This document shows positions 1 through 8,945 of a DNA stretch of 64,000 nt, piece after piece. The DNA lies in NCBI RefSeq assembly GCF_017309385.1, contig NZ_JAFJMJ010000002.1:1798001-1862000 (forward strand), written 5' to 3'. The notes beneath the pieces were generated by a model, which was not told the DNA's origin, searched no databases, and worked only from the letters and a program-made list of their open reading frames with translations. This stretch comes from Amycolatopsis sp. 195334CR (lineage in GTDB: Bacteria > Actinomycetota > Actinomycetes > Mycobacteriales > Pseudonocardiaceae). A program made the position numbers and the translations under genes. The first letter of the stretch is position 1, and each line of letters starts with the position of its first letter.

Positions 1-1268
1 CGCTGGTGGTCGGGCACGCGGACGAGGAGCGGGTGGTCTACCTCTCCGACCCGCTGGCCGAGCAGACGCTCAAGCCGGGTGATTCCCTGCTGGTCGACTC
101 CAAGGCCGGCTACGCCTACGAGCGGGTGCCGAAGGCCGAGGTCGAGGACCTCGTGCTGGAGGAGGTCCCCGATGTCAGCTACGAGGACATCGGCGGGCTC
201 GGGCGGCAGATCGAGCAGATCCGCGACGCGGTGGAACTGCCCTTCCTGCACTCGGATCTGTACCTGGAGTACCAGTTGCGGCCGCCGAAGGGCGTGCTGC
301 TCTACGGCCCGCCGGGCTGCGGGAAGACGCTCATCGCCAAGGCGGTGGCGAACTCGCTGGCCAAGAAGGTCGCGCTGGCCAGGGGCGACGATCCGGGCGA
401 CGGCTCGGAGGCGAAGTCCTACTTCCTCAACATCAAGGGCCCGGAGCTGCTCAACAAGTTCGTCGGGGAGACCGAGCGGCACATCCGCCTGATCTTCCAG
501 CGGGCGCGCGAGAAGGCCTCCGAGGGCACCCCGGTGATCGTGTTCTTCGACGAGATGGACTCGATCTTCCGCACCCGCGGTTCGGGCGTGTCCTCCGACG
601 TGGAGACCACCATCGTGCCGCAGCTGCTCTCCGAGATCGACGGGGTGGAGGGGCTGGAGAACGTCATCGTCATCGGCGCCTCCAACCGCGAGGACATGAT
701 CGACCCGGCGATCCTGCGGCCGGGCCGGCTGGACGTGAAGATCAAGATCGAGCGTCCGGACGCCGAGGGTGCCAAGGACATCTTCTCGAAGTACCTGGCC
801 GAGGGCCTGCCGATCCACGCCGACGACCTGGCGGAGTTCGGCGGCGACCCGAAGGCCACCTTCGACGCGATGATCCAGCACACCGTCGAGCGCATGTACG
901 AGGAGAGCGACGAGAACCGCTTCCTCGAGGTCACCTACGCCAACGGGGACAAGGAGGTGCTCTACTTCCGCGACTTCAACTCGGGCGCGATGATCCAGAA
1001 CATCGTGGACCGGGCGAAGAAGGCGGCGATCAAGTCGGTGCTGGAGACCAAACAGCCCGGTCTGCGCGTGCAGCACCTGCTGGACGCGATCGTCGACGAG
1101 TTCGCGGAGAACGAGGACCTGCCCAACACCACCAACCCGGACGACTGGGCCCGGATCTCCGGCAAGAAGGGCGAGCGGATCGTCTACATCCGCACGCTGG
1201 TCACCGGCAAGAACCAGGACTCCGGCCGGGCGATCGACACGGCGACCAACACCGGGCAGTATCTGTAG
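1..1268 (+). CDS. arc: Proteasomal AAA ATPase Arc/Mpa, 3' part
   Basis: The hexameric ring ATPase recruits pupylated proteins, unfolds them and threads them into the 20S proteasome in the cytoplasm. The gene is cut by the left window edge; about 420 residues remain. Visible parts are the end of the OB region, Walker A (GPPGCGKT, about bases 304-327), Walker B (FFDEMDS, about 544-564) and the second region of homology (GASNREDM...RPGRLD). The extreme C-terminus is GQYL, the gate-opening tail that docks into alpha-subunit pockets of bacterial proteasomes. The missing N-terminus should hold the coiled coil that binds Pup. A strong hairpin follows at 1299-1334, so the gene probably ends its own transcript. 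Identity is certain from the motifs and the nearby pup-prcBA genes. Confidence 0.97.
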   Translation, partial: LVVGHADEERVVYLSDPLAEQTLKPGDSLLVDSKAGYAYERVPKAEVEDLVLEEVPDVSYEDIGGLGRQIEQIRDAVELPFLHSDLYLEYQLRPPKGVLLYGPPGCGKTLIAKAVANSLAKKVALARGDDPGDGSEAKSYFLNIKGPELLNKFVGETERHIRLIFQRAREKASEGTPVIVFFDEMDSIFRTRGSGVSSDVETTIVPQLLSEIDGVEGLENVIVIGASNREDMIDPAILRPGRLDVKIKIERPDAEGAKDIFSKYLAEGLPIHADDLAEFGGDPKATFDAMIQHTVERMYEESDENRFLEVTYANGDKEVLYFRDFNSGAMIQNIVDRAKKAAIKSVLETKQPGLRVQHLLDAIVDEFAENEDLPNTTNPDDWARISGKKGERIVYIRTLVTGKNQDSGRAIDTATNTGQYL

Positions 1269-1298
1269 GGAACTTGCGGTAGCGAAGCTTCCCACCAA

Positions 1299-1334
1299 GG
1301 GCGGTGCCCCCGGAGCGATCCGGGGGCACCGCCC
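1299..1334. terminator. Perfect 15-bp hairpin after arc
   Basis: Arms at 1299-1313 and 1320-1334 are exact reverse complements around a 6-base loop. It lies 31 bases after the arc stop. There is no T-run, as is common in high-GC actinobacteria. Confidence 0.8.
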
Positions 1335-1382
1335 GTCCACGTGTCCGGCGTGTCCGAACCGCCGGATGTTCGTATAACGACC

Positions 1383-1388
1383 TATACT
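1383..1388 (+). promoter_or_regulatory. -10 box TATACT, leaderless start
   Basis: A perfect TATACT lies 8 bases before the ATG at 1397. No ribosome-binding site is seen, so the transcript probably begins at or next to the start codon. This decides the start of the small gene that follows. Confidence 0.6.
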
Positions 1389-1396
1389 TCCGGGCC

Positions 1397-1744
1397 ATGA
1401 GCGGTGAGGAGTACCCGTCCCCGGAACCACCCGTCACGCCCCGCCAGATCAACGAATGGCTGCGGACGGTAGCCGAATCCGCCCGTCGCGGGGAGTTGAG
1501 CGCGGACGAGCTGATCGGCCTTCTCGGCCAGCTGCGGGCCGCCTCCACGGCCTGTGCGAACGCCTCCGACTGGGCCCTGCTGGCGGCCAGGGAAGCGGGC
1601 GCGAGCCTGCGTCAGATCGCACCGGTGTTCGGCAAGGGTTATGTTCGCGCGCCCGCCGCGCGGCTGGAAAAACTGCACCGCCAGGTGCTCGACTCCGACC
1701 AGTTCCTCGAGCTGATGCGGCGGAAAGAAAGCGGGGAGGCCTGA
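1397..1744 (+). CDS. Small unknown protein with HTH-like segment
   Basis: A 115-residue soluble protein with no signal peptide or membrane segment. The N-terminus is Pro/Glu-rich, followed by Ala-rich helices. Around residues 55-75 the stretch DWALLAAREAGASLRQIAPVFG looks like a helix-turn-helix in which ASLRQIAPVFG would be the recognition helix; this reading is weak. The ATG at 1397 is preferred over an upstream in-frame start because a TATACT box sits just before it. The next gene begins 29 bases downstream on the same strand, so the two are probably co-transcribed. The pair lies in the accessory insertion between arc and dop. The function is unknown. Confidence 0.6.
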   Translation: MSGEEYPSPEPPVTPRQINEWLRTVAESARRGELSADELIGLLGQLRAASTACANASDWALLAAREAGASLRQIAPVFGKGYVRAPAARLEKLHRQVLDSDQFLELMRRKESGEA

Positions 1745-1773
1745 CGCTCGCGCGTTCGAGTGGCGGGCACGGA

Positions 1774-2790
1774 ATGGGAAACTTCTACGAACGCGATCAC
1801 CGCGACTGGACCGGCGGCCCGGTCGACGCGCGCCGCCGCGAGGGGGTGCGGTCGCTCCCGGGCCGCTTCGCCGCGACCGGGGAGGAACTTCGGCTGACCG
1901 TGCCCGGGCGGTGGTCGCTGCTGGTGGCGCCGGACGGCGAGGTGCTGGCCTACGACGGTCCGGTCGCGTCGCTGCCGCCCGGGGCCGATCCGGTGGCGTG
2001 GGTGCGCGAGGTCGCCGGCGAGCCGGTCGTGGAGCGCGTGCGCCGGGTGGTGCTGCCGGAGCCGCGTGGCCCGCTTTTCGCCCGTGGTCCCGGGTTCACG
2101 GCCGAACTCGACCGCTACGGCCTGCTGCGCCACACCGGCGAACTGGACGTCGAGCCCGACCTGTTCGACCGGCTGCGCGCCCGTCCCGGCGTGGAGCTGA
2201 CCGAGGGCTGGGTCCTGAAGCCGGGGGAGACCGTGCGGAAGCAGTCGCAACTCGGCGTCGACGCGTCCCGGGGCACCGTCGACGCGCCGCGCTTGCCCGA
2301 GCCGGCGGGGGAGCGGCGGGTGGCCCCGCCCGGCCGCGAGGTCCTGATCTCGATGCACGAGCGCGGTTCGACACGCTGGACGGTCCACGTCGGCGCGAAC
2401 GGCGAGTTCGACGGCCCGCTGCCCGGGGACGGCTTCGCCGAGGCGCCGGAGGCGTGGGCCCGAGCCGAAGCCGCCCGGTTGCGGGACGCCGAGTTCTGGA
2501 CCTCGGTGCAGGAGGTCGGCAGGTTCCGGATTCCACCGCCCGGCGCGGAGATCGCCGCGCGCGTCGGCGAGTACGTGCTGGAGTTCGCGCGGATCGGCGT
2601 CACCGCCGCGGGCGAGGTGACGGTGCTCGGCCGCTACGGGCACGAGGTGACCGCCCTGATGCGCGAGTCGGCCGCCTTCGCCGGGGATCCGGCGCACTGG
2701 CTGCGGTACCTGCCCGAACACCTGGTGGACGCGGGCAGCGCGAACTTCCGGCCCGCGCACGACCACCTGTTGCTGACCCACCGCCGCTAG
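1774..2790 (+). CDS. Hypothetical protein, 338 aa
   Basis: I do not recognise this protein. It is Arg/Glu/Pro-rich and soluble, without signal peptide, membrane segment or Cys clusters. It alternates short hydrophobic strands (WSLLVAPDGEVLAYDG; VLEFARIGVTAAGEV) with charged loops, which suggests a mainly beta fold with several similar modules. The ATG at 1774 is the likely start, 29 bases after the preceding small gene. An earlier in-frame start would overlap that gene almost completely. It is followed by the separately promoted cellulase gene. The pair may be a genus-specific cytoplasmic unit, but nothing in the sequence gives a function. Confidence 0.55.
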   Translation: MGNFYERDHRDWTGGPVDARRREGVRSLPGRFAATGEELRLTVPGRWSLLVAPDGEVLAYDGPVASLPPGADPVAWVREVAGEPVVERVRRVVLPEPRGPLFARGPGFTAELDRYGLLRHTGELDVEPDLFDRLRARPGVELTEGWVLKPGETVRKQSQLGVDASRGTVDAPRLPEPAGERRVAPPGREVLISMHERGSTRWTVHVGANGEFDGPLPGDGFAEAPEAWARAEAARLRDAEFWTSVQEVGRFRIPPPGAEIAARVGEYVLEFARIGVTAAGEVTVLGRYGHEVTALMRESAAFAGDPAHWLRYLPEHLVDAGSANFRPAHDHLLLTHRR

Positions 2791-2808
2791 GCCAGACGGG
2801 GTGAACTC

Positions 2809-2870
2809 TTGACGCCCTGTGAAGCAGATCACTACAGTCGGCCTCGCCGTATTAGTAAAGAAAGTTTCCT
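2809..2870 (+). promoter_or_regulatory. Promoter and possible operator of GH5 gene
   Basis: TTGACG (2809-2814) and TACAGT (2833-2838) are separated by 18 bases, a good sigma-70-type promoter. About 13 bases downstream lies an AT-rich segment, TTAGTAAAGAAAGTTTCCT (2852-2870). It stands out in this GC-rich DNA and contains a partial inverted repeat (GAAA/TTTC). It is probably an operator for substrate control of the cellulase. The regulator is not known. Confidence 0.6.
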
Positions 2871-2908
2871 GTCTATTTCCGCCGCCCTGGTCAGAGAGGA
2901 AATCCCGT

Positions 2909-3973
2909 ATGCGTTGGGACAGAATCCGGCTCCGCGTCGCGGCGGTCGCCGCGGCTGCCTTCCTGTTGCCGGTGTCGGTGGCCGGTGGGGCGCAGGCGGC
3001 GCCGGAACCGGCGGCGATCACCGCGCTGCCCCCCGGCTCGCCCGCGGCGGTCAACGGCCAGCTCAAGGTCTGCGGCCTGCAGCTGTGCAACCAGTACGGC
3101 AAGCCGATCCAGTTGCGCGGCATGAGCACGCACGGCATCCAGTGGTACGCCCAGTGCGTGAAGACCGCCTCGCTGGACGCGCTGGCCAACGACTGGAAGG
3201 CCGACGTCCTGCGGATCTCGATGTACATCCAGGAAGGTGGCTACGAGAGCGATCCGGCGAAGTTCACCAACCTGGTGAACAACTACATCGAGGAGGCGAC
3301 CAAGCGGGGCATGTACGCGCTGGTCGACTGGCACCAGCTCAGCCCCGGTGACCCGAACTACAACCTGGGCCGCGCCAAGACCTTCTTCACCGAGATCGCC
3401 AAGCGGCACAAGGACAAGACCAACATCATCTACGACATCGCGAACGAGCCGAACGGGGTGAGCTGGGCCGGCATCAAGAGCTACGCCGAGCAGATGATCC
3501 CGGTCATCCGCGCGCAGGACCCGGACGGCGTGGTGCTCGTGGGCACGCACGGCTGGGGCTCGCTGGGCATCTCCGACGGCCGCACCGAGGCCGACATCGT
3601 GAACAACCCGATCAAGGCCAGCAACTTCATGTACACGTTCCACTTCTACGCGGCCTCCCACCAGGACGAGTACTTCAACGCGCTCACGCGGGCCGCGTCG
3701 AAGCTGCCGCTGTTCGTCACCGAGTTCGGCACCCAGACCTACACCGGCGACGGCGGGAACGACTTCAGCTACTCGCAGAAGTACCTGGACTTCCTGGCCA
3801 GCAAGAAGATCAGCTGGACGAACTGGAACTTCTCCGACGACTTCCGGTCGGGCGCGGTGTTCAAGCAGGGCACCTGCGCGGGCAGCAGCTTCACCGGCAC
3901 CGGTCCGCTGAAGCCGGCCGGGGTGTGGATCCGCGACCGCATCCGGTCCGCGGACAACTTCCCCACCTCATAA
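2909..3973 (+). CDS. Secreted GH5 cellulase (endo-beta-1,4-glucanase)
   Basis: A 354-residue exported enzyme expected to cut internal beta-1,4 bonds of cellulose or related glucans outside the cell. A Sec signal peptide covers about residues 1-33 (charged n-region, Ala-rich core, AQAAP cleavage region). The catalytic domain begins with the GH5 strand PIQLRGMSTHG. The acid/base Glu is in YDIANEPNG and the nucleophile Glu in FVTEFGTQ. HGW and WTNWNFSDD match substrate-cleft loops of GH5 subfamily 2. There is no attached carbohydrate-binding module. The ATG at 2909 has an AGAGAGGA ribosome site about 8 bases upstream. The gene has its own promoter and lies in the accessory stretch between arc and dop. 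Confidence 0.93.
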   Translation: MRWDRIRLRVAAVAAAAFLLPVSVAGGAQAAPEPAAITALPPGSPAAVNGQLKVCGLQLCNQYGKPIQLRGMSTHGIQWYAQCVKTASLDALANDWKADVLRISMYIQEGGYESDPAKFTNLVNNYIEEATKRGMYALVDWHQLSPGDPNYNLGRAKTFFTEIAKRHKDKTNIIYDIANEPNGVSWAGIKSYAEQMIPVIRAQDPDGVVLVGTHGWGSLGISDGRTEADIVNNPIKASNFMYTFHFYAASHQDEYFNALTRAASKLPLFVTEFGTQTYTGDGGNDFSYSQKYLDFLASKKISWTNWNFSDDFRSGAVFKQGTCAGSSFTGTGPLKPAGVWIRDRIRSADNFPTS

Positions 3974-4004
3974 GGCGCACCGAGCCCCACCGCGATCTCC
4001 GGGT

Positions 4005-4010
4005 TACCGT
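4005..4010 (+). promoter_or_regulatory. -10 box TACCGT, leaderless start
   Basis: TACCGT lies 6 bases before the GTG at 4017, with no ribosome-binding site. It is one of many such arrangements in this window. Confidence 0.5.
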
Positions 4011-4016
4011 CTGACC

Positions 4017-4955
4017 GTGGCGGAGACACCGGAGATCGCAGTGGGGCTGGCCGCGCTCGGCAGGCCCGCGTACATCAACCTCGGCCGTGAGGGCGCGCTG
4101 CCGCCCGAGCGCGACGTGGCGTCCATGCGCGCGGCCACCTGGGAGGTGCTCGACGCGGCCTACGCGGCGGGGGTGCGCTGGGTGGACGTGGCGCGGTCCT
4201 ACGGCCGTTCCGAGGAGTTCCTGGCCGGGTGGCTCGGCGAACGCGGGCACCAGGACGTCACGGTGTCCAGCAAGTGGGGTTATGCCTACGTCGGTGGCTG
4301 GCGCCTCGACGCGCAGGTGCACGAGGAGAAGGAGCATTCGCTCGCCCGCTTCGACCAGCAGGAGGCGGAGAGCGCCGGGCTGCTCGGCTTGTGGATTTCG
4401 CTCTACCAGGTGCATTCGCTGACCATCGACAGTCCACTGTTCACCGATGGCGCGCTGCTGGACCGGCTCGCCGAGTACGCCGCCGGCGGGGTCCGCGTCG
4501 GGTTCACCACCTCCGGCCCGGCGCAGGCGGAGACCGTGCGCCGCGCGTTCGAGCTGGAGCGTTCGGGGCAGCGGGTGTTCACCGCCGTGCAGTCGACCTG
4601 GAACCTGCTGGAGTCCTCGGTCGGCGAGGTGCTCGGTGAAGCCCGCGCGGCGGGAAACCTGGTGATGCTGAAGGAAACCCTGGCGAACGGGCGGCTGGTC
4701 GCCGAGCCGCCGGCGCCGGTGGCCGAACTGGCCGCCGCGCGCGGGGTCACCGCCGACGCGGTGGCGATCGCGGCCGCACTGGCGCAGCCGTTCGCCGACG
4801 CGGTGCTCGCCGGCCCGGCGAGCGTCGGCCAACTCCGGTCGAACCTCGACGCCACAACACTTTCCCTCGACGACGCCGAACTCGCGCACCTGAGCACCTC
4901 GCGCGAATCCCCGGCCGAGTACTGGGCCCACCGCTCCCGCCTCGACTGGAACTAG
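4017..4955 (+). CDS. Aldo/keto reductase
   Basis: A 312-residue cytoplasmic TIM-barrel oxidoreductase, expected to use NADPH to reduce aldehydes or ketones. The usual catalytic tetrad is visible: Asp and Tyr in RWVDVARSYGRSEE (about residues 46-60), Lys near 85 in SSKWGY and His near 131 in YQVHSL. A C-terminal cofactor-loop region (VLAGPASVGQLRSNL) follows. The length is normal for the family. The GTG start at 4017 follows a TACCGT box by 6 bases. No pathway partner sits next to it, so the substrate cannot be read from context. Confidence 0.88.
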   Translation: MAETPEIAVGLAALGRPAYINLGREGALPPERDVASMRAATWEVLDAAYAAGVRWVDVARSYGRSEEFLAGWLGERGHQDVTVSSKWGYAYVGGWRLDAQVHEEKEHSLARFDQQEAESAGLLGLWISLYQVHSLTIDSPLFTDGALLDRLAEYAAGGVRVGFTTSGPAQAETVRRAFELERSGQRVFTAVQSTWNLLESSVGEVLGEARAAGNLVMLKETLANGRLVAEPPAPVAELAAARGVTADAVAIAAALAQPFADAVLAGPASVGQLRSNLDATTLSLDDAELAHLSTSRESPAEYWAHRSRLDWN

Positions 4956-5001
4956 ATAGAGTCTCGCCGGTCACGAACAGCGAACCCGAGGGGGTTGCAG
5001 G

Positions 5002-5631
5002 TTGCGTCAGGTGCAGGTGGCCGCGCTGGCGGCCACGGCGGTCGCGTTCGCCGGGCTGGCGGGGTGCGCCGACCGGCCGAACGACCTCGACACCTACTAC
5101 GACGACCCGGCTCCCTCGTCGGCGCCGGTCACGCCGTCCGCGCCGCCGCCGTCCACCGCGGCGGCCGCGCCGGCGCCCCAGGCGCGGACCGCGACCACGC
5201 CCGCGCTGCTGACCGACGGCGACGTCGCCGCCGAGGAGGTCCGCAAGGCCACCAAGCCCGCCACGCCGTCGAAGTGCCTGGCGCCGCTGGTCGAGCGGAT
5301 CCCGGAAGACCAGCGCAAGCGGGCCGACTGGCAGTACCCCTCCGGCGCCTCGCTGAGCCACCAGGTGCTGACCAGCAAGGGCGCGGCCGAGGCGGTCAAC
5401 CGGCTGATCTGCTCGGGCGCCACCCCGGTCCAGCTCACCCCGACCGGCGCCGAGGCGCAGCGGGCGTGGTGCGAGACGGACAAGGGCGCCGCGGTCTGCA
5501 CCGTGCTGCTCGCCCGCGGGGACGTCATCTCCGCGGTGCAGGTGGCCGCGAGCACCCAGGCCCGCGCCACCGACGCGGCGAAGCGGCTGGCCCCCATCAG
5601 CGCCGCCGCGCTGGTCCGCGTGTCCTCCTGA
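5002..5631 (+). CDS. Hypothetical lipoprotein
   Basis: A 209-residue predicted lipoprotein. A short hydrophobic signal ends in the lipobox LAGC with Cys22 as the lipidation site. A Pro/Ala/Ser/Thr linker (about 30-70) follows, then a compact domain with four further Cys (KCLAPL, LICSG, WCETD, VCTVL) that could form two disulfides. It would sit on the outer face of the membrane. The TTG at 5002 has a good ribosome site (GAGGGGG, 4988-4994). It ends a few bases before the convergent Nudix gene. The domain is of the general kind seen in small actinobacterial lipoproteins, but I cannot name the family. Confidence 0.72.
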   Translation: MRQVQVAALAATAVAFAGLAGCADRPNDLDTYYDDPAPSSAPVTPSAPPPSTAAAAPAPQARTATTPALLTDGDVAAEEVRKATKPATPSKCLAPLVERIPEDQRKRADWQYPSGASLSHQVLTSKGAAEAVNRLICSGATPVQLTPTGAEAQRAWCETDKGAAVCTVLLARGDVISAVQVAASTQARATDAAKRLAPISAAALVRVSS

Positions 5632-5637
5632 ACCCCG

Positions 5638-6156
5638 TCACGGGTCGAACCGGCGGAACCACTCGAGCACGCCCAGCCTGCCGTCCGGGATGAGCGGGCT
5701 GGCCGGGTCCTCGGCCATCCGCCGCAGTTCGGCCAGTTCGATCCACTCGCCGGAGACGATCTCCTCCGGCTGGTGCGTGATCGGCCCGTCCCACCTGGCC
5801 TCGAAGGCGAAGTTGTGGCAGCGCATCGGCGGCTGGTCGTAGACGTGGACGAACAGCGGCTCCAGTGGCACGTCCCGGATGCCCAGCTCCTCGGCCAGCT
5901 CCCGCCGCGCGCACTCGACCGGCGTCTCACCGGCGGCGATCAGCCCGCCCGCCCAGCAGTCGTAGGTGCCGGGGAAGACGTCCTTGGTGTCCGTGCGCAG
6001 GTGCAGGTACACCTTCGCGCCGTCCGGCGAGCGCACCAGGACCACGCCCGCCGCGTGCCACAGCCCCTCGGCCCGCACCCGCGAGCGCGTCGCCTCGCCG
6101 ACCGCCGCGCCCGACTCGTCGTACACCGCTACCAGTTCGTCGTTCACGACACCCAT
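5638..6156 (-). CDS. Nudix hydrolase
   Basis: A 172-residue cytoplasmic pyrophosphohydrolase of the Nudix superfamily, cutting a nucleoside diphosphate linked to some moiety X. The Nudix box is intact: G-x5-E-x7-REL-x-EELG ([15 protein letters not shown] then RELAEELGI, about residues 90-112), supplying the Mg-binding glutamates. The N-terminal part ([12 protein letters not shown], then [10 protein letters not shown]) resembles the isopentenyl-diphosphate isomerase/YfcD-like branch, so the substrate is open. The start at 6156 lies 56 bases from the divergent dop start. Confidence 0.9.
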   Translation of the reverse strand: MGVVNDELVAVYDESGAAVGEATRSRVRAEGLWHAAGVVLVRSPDGAKVYLHLRTDTKDVFPGTYDCWAGGLIAAGETPVECARRELAEELGIRDVPLEPLFVHVYDQPPMRCHNFAFEARWDGPITHQPEEIVSGEWIELAELRRMAEDPASPLIPDGRLGVLEWFRRFDP

Positions 6157-6199
6157 CCAATCGCGGCCACCTGGGAGGTGTCACGCCGTCCCGTCCCCG

Positions 6200-6205
6200 T
6201 AGGGT
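6200..6205 (+). promoter_or_regulatory. -10 box TAGGGT, leaderless start of dop
   Basis: TAGGGT lies 7 bases before the dop ATG at 6213, with no ribosome site between them. This suggests a leaderless message and supports the chosen start. Confidence 0.55.
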
Positions 6206-6212
6206 GGACGGT

Positions 6213-7715
6213 ATGAGGCGGATCATGGGAACCGAGGTCGAGTACGGCATCGCGGTGCCTGGCGATGCGACGGCCAACCCGGTGTTGACCTCCACCCAGG
6301 TGGTGCTGGCCTACGCGGCCGCGGCGGACATCCCGCGCGCCCGGCGGGCCAGGTGGGACTACGAGGTGGAGTCGCCGCTGCGCGACGCCAGGGGGTTCGA
6401 CCTCGCCGGGCCGGGCACCCCCGGCCACGACCCCGACGTGGAGGACCTCGGCGCGGCCAACGTCATCCTGACCAACGGCGCCCGGCTCTACGTCGACCAC
6501 GCGCACCCGGAGTACTCCGCGCCCGAGGTCACCAACGCGCGGGACGCGGTCATCTGGGACAAGGCCGGCGAACGGGTGATGGAGGAGGCCGCGATGCGCG
6601 CGGCCACCGTGCCCGGCCAGCCCGCGCTGCAGCTGTACAAGAACAACGTCGACGGCAAGGGCGCCAGCTACGGCACCCACGAGAACTACCTGATGGCCCG
6701 GTCCACCCCGTTCACCTCGGTGATCTCCGGGCTGACCCCGTTCTTCGTCTCGCGCCAGGTGGTCACCGGCTCCGGCCGGGTGGGCATCGGCCCGCAGGGC
6801 GAGGACGCCGGGTTCCAGCTCTCGCAGCGGTCGGACTACATCGAGGTCGAGGTCGGCCTGGAGACCACGCTCAAGCGCGGCATCATCAACACCCGCGACG
6901 AGCCGCACGCCGACGCGGACAAGTACCGCAGGCTGCACGTGATCATCGGCGACGCGAACCTGGCCGAGTACTCCACCTACCTCAAGCTCGGCACCACCGC
7001 GATCGTGCTGGACATGATCGAGTCCGGGATGCGCTTCGACCAGCTGAAACTGGACGAGCCGGTGCGCGCGGTGCACCAGATCAGCCACGACCCGACGCTC
7101 AAGACCAAGGTCGAGGTGGCCGGCGGGCGCAAGTTCACCGGGCTGGACCTCCAGTTCGCCTACCACGAGCTGGCCTCGGAGTTCCTCGACCGCACCGGCG
7201 GCGACACCCAGTCCAAGGACGTGCTGCGGATCTGGGGCGAGGTGCTCGACGCGCTGGCCCGCGACCCCGCCGAGTGCGCCGACCGGCTGGACTGGCCGGC
7301 CAAGCTGCGCCTGCTGGAGGGCTACCGCGCCCGCGACCAGCTCAACTGGGGCGCGCCGCGCCTGCACCTGGTCGACCTGCAGTACTCGGACGTGCGGCTG
7401 GACAAGGGCCTGTACAACCGCCTGGTCACCCGCGGCTCGATGAAGCGGCTGGTCACCGAGGAGGAGGTGCGCGCGGCGATCACCACCCCGCCGTCCGACA
7501 CGCGGGCCTACTTCCGCGGCCGCACCCTGGAGAAGTACGCGACCTCGATCGCGGCGGCCTCGTGGGATTCGGTGATCTTCGACGTCGGCCGCGAGTCGCT
7601 GGTGCGTATTCCCACGCTGGAGCCCCTGCGCGGGACGAAAGCACACGTCGGGAAGCTCCTGGACGACTCGGCCACCGCTGAAGAACTGGTCGAGGCGCTC
7701 ACCGGTTCGGACTAG
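6213..7715 (+). CDS. dop: Depupylase/deamidase of Pup
   Basis: Dop removes Pup from tagged proteins and, where Pup ends in Gln, deamidates it. The 500-residue protein has the glutamine-synthetase-like fold of the PafA/Dop family. It begins [13 protein letters not shown], with the nucleotide/metal-binding Glu in TEVEYG. It carries the Dop-specific loop absent from PafA (about residues 40-80, around [17 protein letters not shown]). [25 protein letters not shown] and [10 protein letters not shown] are conserved active-site segments. It heads the dop-pup-prcB-prcA cluster. Because the Pup here ends in Glu, depupylation should be its main task. Confidence 0.97.
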   Translation: MRRIMGTEVEYGIAVPGDATANPVLTSTQVVLAYAAAADIPRARRARWDYEVESPLRDARGFDLAGPGTPGHDPDVEDLGAANVILTNGARLYVDHAHPEYSAPEVTNARDAVIWDKAGERVMEEAAMRAATVPGQPALQLYKNNVDGKGASYGTHENYLMARSTPFTSVISGLTPFFVSRQVVTGSGRVGIGPQGEDAGFQLSQRSDYIEVEVGLETTLKRGIINTRDEPHADADKYRRLHVIIGDANLAEYSTYLKLGTTAIVLDMIESGMRFDQLKLDEPVRAVHQISHDPTLKTKVEVAGGRKFTGLDLQFAYHELASEFLDRTGGDTQSKDVLRIWGEVLDALARDPAECADRLDWPAKLRLLEGYRARDQLNWGAPRLHLVDLQYSDVRLDKGLYNRLVTRGSMKRLVTEEEVRAAITTPPSDTRAYFRGRTLEKYATSIAAASWDSVIFDVGRESLVRIPTLEPLRGTKAHVGKLLDDSATAEELVEALTGSD

Positions 7716-7802
7716 AGCGCGACCCAGGAGTGATCCAGTGGTGGCACCGAATGTCGGTTCGAACGGATAGGCTTGAGAACAACGGCCACACCGGGAGGCG
7801 AG

Positions 7803-7997
7803 ATGGCTCAGGAAAAGATCGAGCGGCACGGCGGCGGTGACTCCGACGAAGAGGTCGAGGGCGGTGCCCCGGCCGGTCAGGAACGCCGCGAAAAGCTCGG
7901 CGAGGACGTGGACACCATCCTCGACGAGATCGACGACGTGCTGGAGGAGAACGCCGAGGACTTCGTCCGCGCCTATGTGCAGAAGGGCGGGGAGTAG
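7803..7997 (+). CDS. pup: Prokaryotic ubiquitin-like protein Pup
   Basis: Pup is the small disordered tag that PafA joins to lysines of proteins bound for the proteasome. The 64-residue chain is acidic. Its coiled-coil-forming segment (about 30-55, DVDTILDEIDDVLEENAEDF) binds the Arc N-terminus. It ends in GGE rather than GGQ, so the C-terminal Glu is ready for ligation without deamidation. The ATG at 7803 has a strong GGGAGGCGAG ribosome site; an upstream in-frame start at 7773 is not conserved. The gene sits 87 bases after dop and 56 bases before prcB. Confidence 0.97.
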   Translation: MAQEKIERHGGGDSDEEVEGGAPAGQERREKLGEDVDTILDEIDDVLEENAEDFVRAYVQKGGE

Positions 7998-8053
7998 TCT
8001 CCCGCGCGCACACCGGTCCCGCTGATCTTCGTTGATGGGAAAAACGAGCACGT

Positions 8054-8908
8054 ATGGACAACACCTCGAACCACTCGGGCTTCGCGCTGCCCGCGTCGTA
8101 CCTGACGACGACCACCTCGTCGTTCACCGACTTCCTGCGCGCGGAGGCCCCGGACCTGCTCCCCGGCCGCCGGGGAGCCGGTGCCCAGCCGGGCGGGCTG
8201 GACGTGCCGCACGGCACCACGATCGTCGCGGTGACCTTCGCCGGCGGCGTGCTGATCGCCGGTGACCGGCGGGCGACCACCGGCAACCTGATCGCCACGC
8301 GGGACATGGACAAGGTCTACGTCACCGACGAGTACTCCGCGGTCGGCATCGCCGGTACCGCGGGCCTGGCGCTGGAGATGGTCCGGCTGTACGCGGTGGA
8401 GCTGGCCCACTACGAGAAGCTCGAGGGCGTCTCGCTGTCGCTGGACGGCAAGACGAACAAGCTGTCGATGATGGTGAAGGCCAACCTGGACGTGGCCATG
8501 GCCGGGCTCGCGGTGCTGCCGCTGTTCGTCGGCTACGACACCGAGGCCGCCGACCCCAAGCGCGGCGGGCGCATCGTGTCCTACGACGTCACCGGCGGGC
8601 GGTACGAGGAGCACGGCGGGTACCACGCCATCGGCTCCGGGTCGCTGTTCGCCAAGTCGTCGCTGAAGAAGCTGCACGACCCGGACGCGGACCTGGAAGG
8701 GGCCGTGCGGGTGGCGGTGGAGGCGCTCTACGACGCCGCCGACGACGACACCGCGACCGGCGGGCCCGACCTGGTGCGCCGGATCTTCCCGACCGCGGTG
8801 ACCATCACCGCCGAGCACGGCGCGGTGCGGTTGCCCGCCGAGCAGGCCGAGGCCGTGGCCGAAGCGGTGGTCAACGACCGCGCGCAGCGCCCAGGGCGCC
8901 AGGGCTGA
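8054..8908 (+). CDS. prcB: 20S proteasome beta subunit
   Basis: This is the catalytic subunit of the 20S core, which forms the two inner rings. The 284-residue precursor has a 54-residue propeptide ending in VPHG. Autocleavage exposes Thr55 (TTIVAVTF) as the N-terminal nucleophile. Asp, Arg and Lys of the active site are visible in [13 protein letters not shown] and TRDMDKVY, and the conserved GSGS segment occurs in [13 protein letters not shown]. It is followed 37 bases later by prcA in the standard beta-alpha order. Confidence 0.97.
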   Translation: MDNTSNHSGFALPASYLTTTTSSFTDFLRAEAPDLLPGRRGAGAQPGGLDVPHGTTIVAVTFAGGVLIAGDRRATTGNLIATRDMDKVYVTDEYSAVGIAGTAGLALEMVRLYAVELAHYEKLEGVSLSLDGKTNKLSMMVKANLDVAMAGLAVLPLFVGYDTEAADPKRGGRIVSYDVTGGRYEEHGGYHAIGSGSLFAKSSLKKLHDPDADLEGAVRVAVEALYDAADDDTATGGPDLVRRIFPTAVTITAEHGAVRLPAEQAEAVAEAVVNDRAQRPGRQG

Positions 8909-8945
8909 GTAAGACTTCCAAGCACGAGAGAGTGGAGCCACCGCA

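Noticed and set aside
2818..2908. Upstream in-frame extension of the GH5 start
   Set aside because: It would precede a classical signal peptide with a non-homologous stretch and ignore the ribosome site before 2909. The promoter elements also lie inside it.
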